From Brevundimonas sp. (GTDB lineage Bacteria; Pseudomonadota; Alphaproteobacteria; Caulobacterales; Caulobacteraceae), in contig NZ_JAQSDY010000030.1 in assembly GCF_029946145.1 (NCBI RefSeq), positions 50,540-114,539 on the forward strand: 64,000 bases of DNA, written 5' to 3'. Positions 59,541 through 64,000 of the stretch are shown piece by piece (positions within the stretch are counted from its first letter, which is position 1; each line of letters opens with the position of its first letter). A program made the position numbers and the translations under genes. Under the pieces are notes generated by a model. That model had not been told where the DNA came from. It was given only the letters and a program-made list of their open reading frames with translations, and made no database searches.

Positions 59541-60431
59541 ATGCTGAAGCTGCCCGCCGCCCTCCATTCCCGTAACGCCCTGGTCTCGGTCCTGGGCGTG
59601 ATCCTGATCGCCGGGACGACCACGGTCGTCGCCCAGACCGCGCCGCTTGAGCCGATCCAGTGGGACAAGCGCCGGCTGGACCAGCTGGACCGCAACGTCC
59701 GCCGGCTGGAACGCGCCGTGACCCAGCGCAACGCCGCCGGCCAGCCCGTCATCATCGAGCCCGACGTCGAGGTGGTGGCGCTTCAGGGCCGCGTCGGCCT
59801 GATGGACCGCCGCCTGGCCGATATGGAATCGACGGTCCAGCGCGTGAACGGTGATCTCGAGCGCCTGACCTTCCAGCTGGACGAGGCCACCCGCGACAAC
59901 GCCGCCCTCAGCACCCGCGTCCGCGACGCCGAGGGTCGCATCCGGGCCATGGAACAGGCCGCCGCCCGCGACGCCGAGCTGAACGCCCCCATTCCGACGA
60001 CCTCGCCGACCGGCGACGCCGCCCGCGACCTGACCGCCGCCGCCCGCCTGGCGGCCACGGATCCGGCGCGGGGCGACCGCGCCCTCCAGACCGTCATCGC
60101 CGCCTGGCCTGACACGCCCCAGGCGCAGGAGGCGTCCAGCCGTCTGGGCGATCTGCGCGTCTCGGCCGGCGACCACGCCGGAGCCGTCTCGGCCTACGCC
60201 GGCGCCCTGCGCGGTTGGCCCGCCGCGCCCTGGGCCCCGGCGACGACGCTGGAACTGGCCAATGCGCTCAACGCCACCGACCGCAAGACCCAGGCCTGCA
60301 CCGCCCTGACCGAGTTCGCCCGCCGCTACGCCGAGGCCGCGACCCCGGCGGTGCGCACCCGCGCGGCCGAGACCCGCACCCGCATCGGCTGCGCCGCCCC
60401 CGCGGCGACGCCGGCCCGGCGGCCGGGCTGA
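59541..60431 (+). CDS. cpoB: Cell division coordinator CpoB (YbgF)
   Basis: 296 residues from ATG 59541. A signal peptide (LVSVLGVILIAGTTTVVAQT) is followed by a coiled coil (about 35-130, DKRRLDQLDRNVRRLERAVT and LERLTFQLDEATRDNAALST) and a TPR-like part (about 155-285; TDPARGDRALQTVIAAWPDT, LRVSAGDHAGAVSAYAGALR). CpoB couples Tol-Pal action to peptidoglycan synthesis at the septum. The stop overlaps the likely start of tilS. Confidence 0.95.
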   Translation: MLKLPAALHSRNALVSVLGVILIAGTTTVVAQTAPLEPIQWDKRRLDQLDRNVRRLERAVTQRNAAGQPVIIEPDVEVVALQGRVGLMDRRLADMESTVQRVNGDLERLTFQLDEATRDNAALSTRVRDAEGRIRAMEQAAARDAELNAPIPTTSPTGDAARDLTAAARLAATDPARGDRALQTVIAAWPDTPQAQEASSRLGDLRVSAGDHAGAVSAYAGALRGWPAAPWAPATTLELANALNATDRKTQACTALTEFARRYAEAATPAVRTRAAETRTRIGCAAPAATPARRPG

Positions 60432-61780
60432 CCTCGACGCCCGAGGACTGGACCGCGCCGGTCAGGGACCGCCTGTCCGCCCGGCTGGAGCGCAACGCCG
60501 ATCATCCGGTCGCCATGGCCCTGTCAGGCGGAGGCGACTCCATCGCCCTGCTGCAGGTCGCCGCCGACTGGGCGCGCGGGAACGGACGGCGGCTTCTGGC
60601 CCTGACCGTCGATCATGGCCTGAACCCCGACAGCGCCGACTGGACCGCCTTCGCGGAAGAGGCCGCCCGCGACCTGGGTGCGGACTGGCGCGGCCTGACA
60701 TGGACGGGCGCCAAGCCCTCGGTCGGTCTTCCCGCCGCCGCCCGCCGCGCCCGCCACGGCCTGATCGCGGACGCGGCGCGCGAGGCGGGGGCCCGGGTCG
60801 TCCTGTTCGCCCACACCGCCGACGATATCGCCGAGGGCGATCTGATGCGGGCCGAAGGCTCGACGCTCGGCCGGCTGCGCGACTGGGCCCCGTCGCCTGC
60901 CTGGCCCGAGGGGCGAGGCCTGATGCTGTTGAGGCCCATGCTGGATGCGGGCCGGGCCGAGGTGCGCGACTGGCTGGCGGCGAGGTGGGCGACCTGGATC
61001 GATGATCCGGCCAATGAGGATCCGAAATATGCGAGGAGCCGCGCGCGAATGTCCCTTCTCCCTGTGGGAGAAGGTGGCGCGCAGCGCCGGATGAGAGGCG
61101 GATGGGCGGAGCGGCGAAGCCGCCCTCCGACAGTCGAGCCCTCACCCTTTCGCGCAAGAACGACGGCGGACGCCGCCGTGCGCTCAAGCCCTCTCCCACC
61201 GGGAGAGGGGACATTCGTTCTTGATCGGAATTCGGACGCCCAACTTCTCGCCGCCGCCCTCGTCTGCGCCGGCGGCGGCGACCGCCCCCCGCGCGGCGAC
61301 CGGCTGGCCAAACTCCTGACCCGCCTCCGCTCCGGCGAAACCTTCACCGCCACCCTCTGCGGCGCCCGGATCGAGGCCTCCGGCGACCGGGCCCTCATCA
61401 CCCGGGAGCCCGGCGAGCTGACCCGCCGGCCCCCGCCGCCCTTGCCGCTCGCCCCCGGAGTCGAAGCCGTCTGGGACGGTCGCTGGGCGATCGCGACCGC
61501 CGAACCCGGCTGGTCCGTCGTCCCTGCCGCCGGCCGCATGGCCGCCCTGTCCGACCCCGACCGGGCCGGCCTCAAGGCGCTTCCGCCCGCCGCGCGAGGC
61601 GGCGAACCTGTCCTGATCCGGAACGCCGGCGGCGCCCCGGTTCTTGCACGGACGGCGGCGAGGGCGCGGTCGCTGGTCGAACAGAGACTGGCGCTCACGC
61701 TGGACCGAATGACGCACGAAAGGGATCTGGGCGCCGTCTTCCATGGCGAAACGCTCCGGAACCCCCTATTTTCGACCTGA
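60428..61780 (+). CDS. tilS: tRNA(Ile)-lysidine synthase TilS, reading frame containing a palindromic repeat
   Basis: About 450 residues. TilS converts C34 of tRNA-Ile(CAU) to lysidine using ATP and lysine. The PP-loop is ALSGGGDSIALL, followed by LTVDHGLNPDSADW and WIDDPANEDPKYARSRAR. The first candidate start is CTG 60428, which overlaps the cpoB stop (CTGA) but is rare; ATG 60515 lies inside the PP-loop and would remove residues before it. From about 61046 to 61217 the sequence is an inverted repeat, translated in frame as an Arg/Gly/Pro-rich stretch. After it the conserved GGGDRPPRGDRLAKLLTRLR resumes, so the gene seems functional. Confidence 0.85.
   Translation: MTSTPEDWTAPVRDRLSARLERNADHPVAMALSGGGDSIALLQVAADWARGNGRRLLALTVDHGLNPDSADWTAFAEEAARDLGADWRGLTWTGAKPSVGLPAAARRARHGLIADAAREAGARVVLFAHTADDIAEGDLMRAEGSTLGRLRDWAPSPAWPEGRGLMLLRPMLDAGRAEVRDWLAARWATWIDDPANEDPKYARSRARMSLLPVGEGGAQRRMRGGWAERRSRPPTVEPSPFRARTTADAAVRSSPLPPGEGTFVLDRNSDAQLLAAALVCAGGGDRPPRGDRLAKLLTRLRSGETFTATLCGARIEASGDRALITREPGELTRRPPPPLPLAPGVEAVWDGRWAIATAEPGWSVVPAAGRMAALSDPDRAGLKALPPAARGGEPVLIRNAGGAPVLARTAARARSLVEQRLALTLDRMTHERDLGAVFHGETLRNPLFST
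61046..61217. repeat. Inverted repeat inside the tilS coding sequence
   Basis: The arms CGAATGTCCC (61046-61055) and GGGACATTCG (61208-61217) are perfect, and 26 of the first 29 positions of the two ends match in inverted form. Between them lie other palindromic blocks. Its ends look like the arms of REP-type elements, here read through without a stop. Confidence 0.85.
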
Positions 61781-61822
61781 CATCAGTGACGGGGCGCCGC
61801 GCGCCCGAGGAACGAGACGAGC

Positions 61823-63754
<1,932 letters not shown>

Positions 63755-63762
63755 GACGGTAT

Positions 63763-63793
63763 CCGGCTCCTCGTCGTTGCGACGAGGAGCCGG
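63763..63793 (+). terminator. Hairpin after ftsH
   Basis: A 14-bp perfect stem (CCGGCTCCTCGTCG / CGACGAGGAGCCGG) with a TTG loop begins 8 bases after the ftsH stop. No U tract follows; it also begins the tandem repeat at 63780. Confidence 0.65.
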
Positions 63794-64000
63794 CCTGTCT
63801 CATGTCCGCGCATCCCCGCTTGGGCCGGGCCACCCTCTCGTCCGTGCATCCCCGAAGGCGTGGACCCTCCCTCATCCGTGCTGTCGCGACGAGAAGCCGG
63901 CCTGTCTCACGTCCGTGCATTCCCGCCTGGGCCGGGCCACCCTCTCGTCCGTGCATCCCCGACGCGTGGACCCTCCCTCATCCGTGCATCCCCGCGAAGG
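63780..64000. repeat. Tandem direct repeat of about 107 bases at the window edge
   Basis: Copy 1 (63780-63886) and copy 2 (from 63887, cut by the edge) share most bases, including CGACGAGGAGCCGGCCTGTC versus CGACGAGAAGCCGGCCTGTC and GGGCCGGGCCACCCTCTCGT. The inner unit CGTCCGTGCATCCCCG recurs. No gene is supported here; the region may continue beyond the window. Confidence 0.8.

Overview
The window is high-GC, densely coded DNA from an alphaproteobacterium. Gene content and order point to Caulobacterales, most likely Brevundimonas or a close relative: a ruvC-ruvA-ruvB, ybgC-tolQRAB-pal-cpoB-tilS-ftsH run, a large TonB-dependent receptor, small secreted proteins of the CC_3452 type, many GTG/TTG starts and several GC-rich palindromic intergenic repeats. 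The taxon is an inference from gene families; no rRNA or tRNA gene is visible.

Positions 1-5240 hold housekeeping metabolism: a SixA-type phosphatase cut by the window edge, a methyltransferase, glyoxalase II, an acetoacetyl-CoA reductase, a zinc alcohol dehydrogenase and a small monooxygenase. Positions 5238-7070 are the most unusual part. A DUF72 (YecE-family) gene has been split by an insertion of about 1.07 kb that looks AT-richer. The insertion brings its own version of the first 40 or so codons, so the gene stays open, while the displaced original 5' end survives as a 44-codon fragment at 6936-7070. The insertion carries three small genes of unknown function and no recognisable integrase.

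Positions 7100-17370 contain a TetR regulator with a perfect 20-bp operator, glutamate-cysteine ligase, a potassium-channel-like protein, RsmE, a fatty-acid or branched-chain acyl-CoA dehydrogenase cluster with its MerR (LiuR-like) regulator, a DoxX-like protein and SelO. Positions 17556-28591 hold NhaA, the TonB-dependent receptor, a GNAT acetyltransferase, an RND efflux pair and LepA. At 28710-31579, directly after lepA, lies a complete restriction-modification cassette: a Dcm-like cytosine methyltransferase, a Vsr mismatch endonuclease and an EcoRII-type endonuclease, all predicted to act on CCWGG.

Positions 31700-44760 are rich in exported proteins: a lipoprotein, a DUF1036 protein, a beta-propeller/amidohydrolase fusion, a DUF305/LVIVD-repeat pair, a three-repeat secreted protein, a fasciclin lipoprotein, a NYN-LOTUS protein, a proline-rich TonB-like protein and an OmpA-type lipoprotein. 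Positions 44885-51608 hold SseB, a second zinc alcohol dehydrogenase, a thioesterase, YebC, a hemerythrin, a winged-helix/M20 peptidase fusion and MgtC. From 51646 to 63754 the Holliday-junction genes, the Tol-Pal envelope system, TilS and FtsH follow on the plus strand. Palindromic repeats sit between several of these genes; one lies inside the tilS reading frame and one forms the last codons of ybgC.
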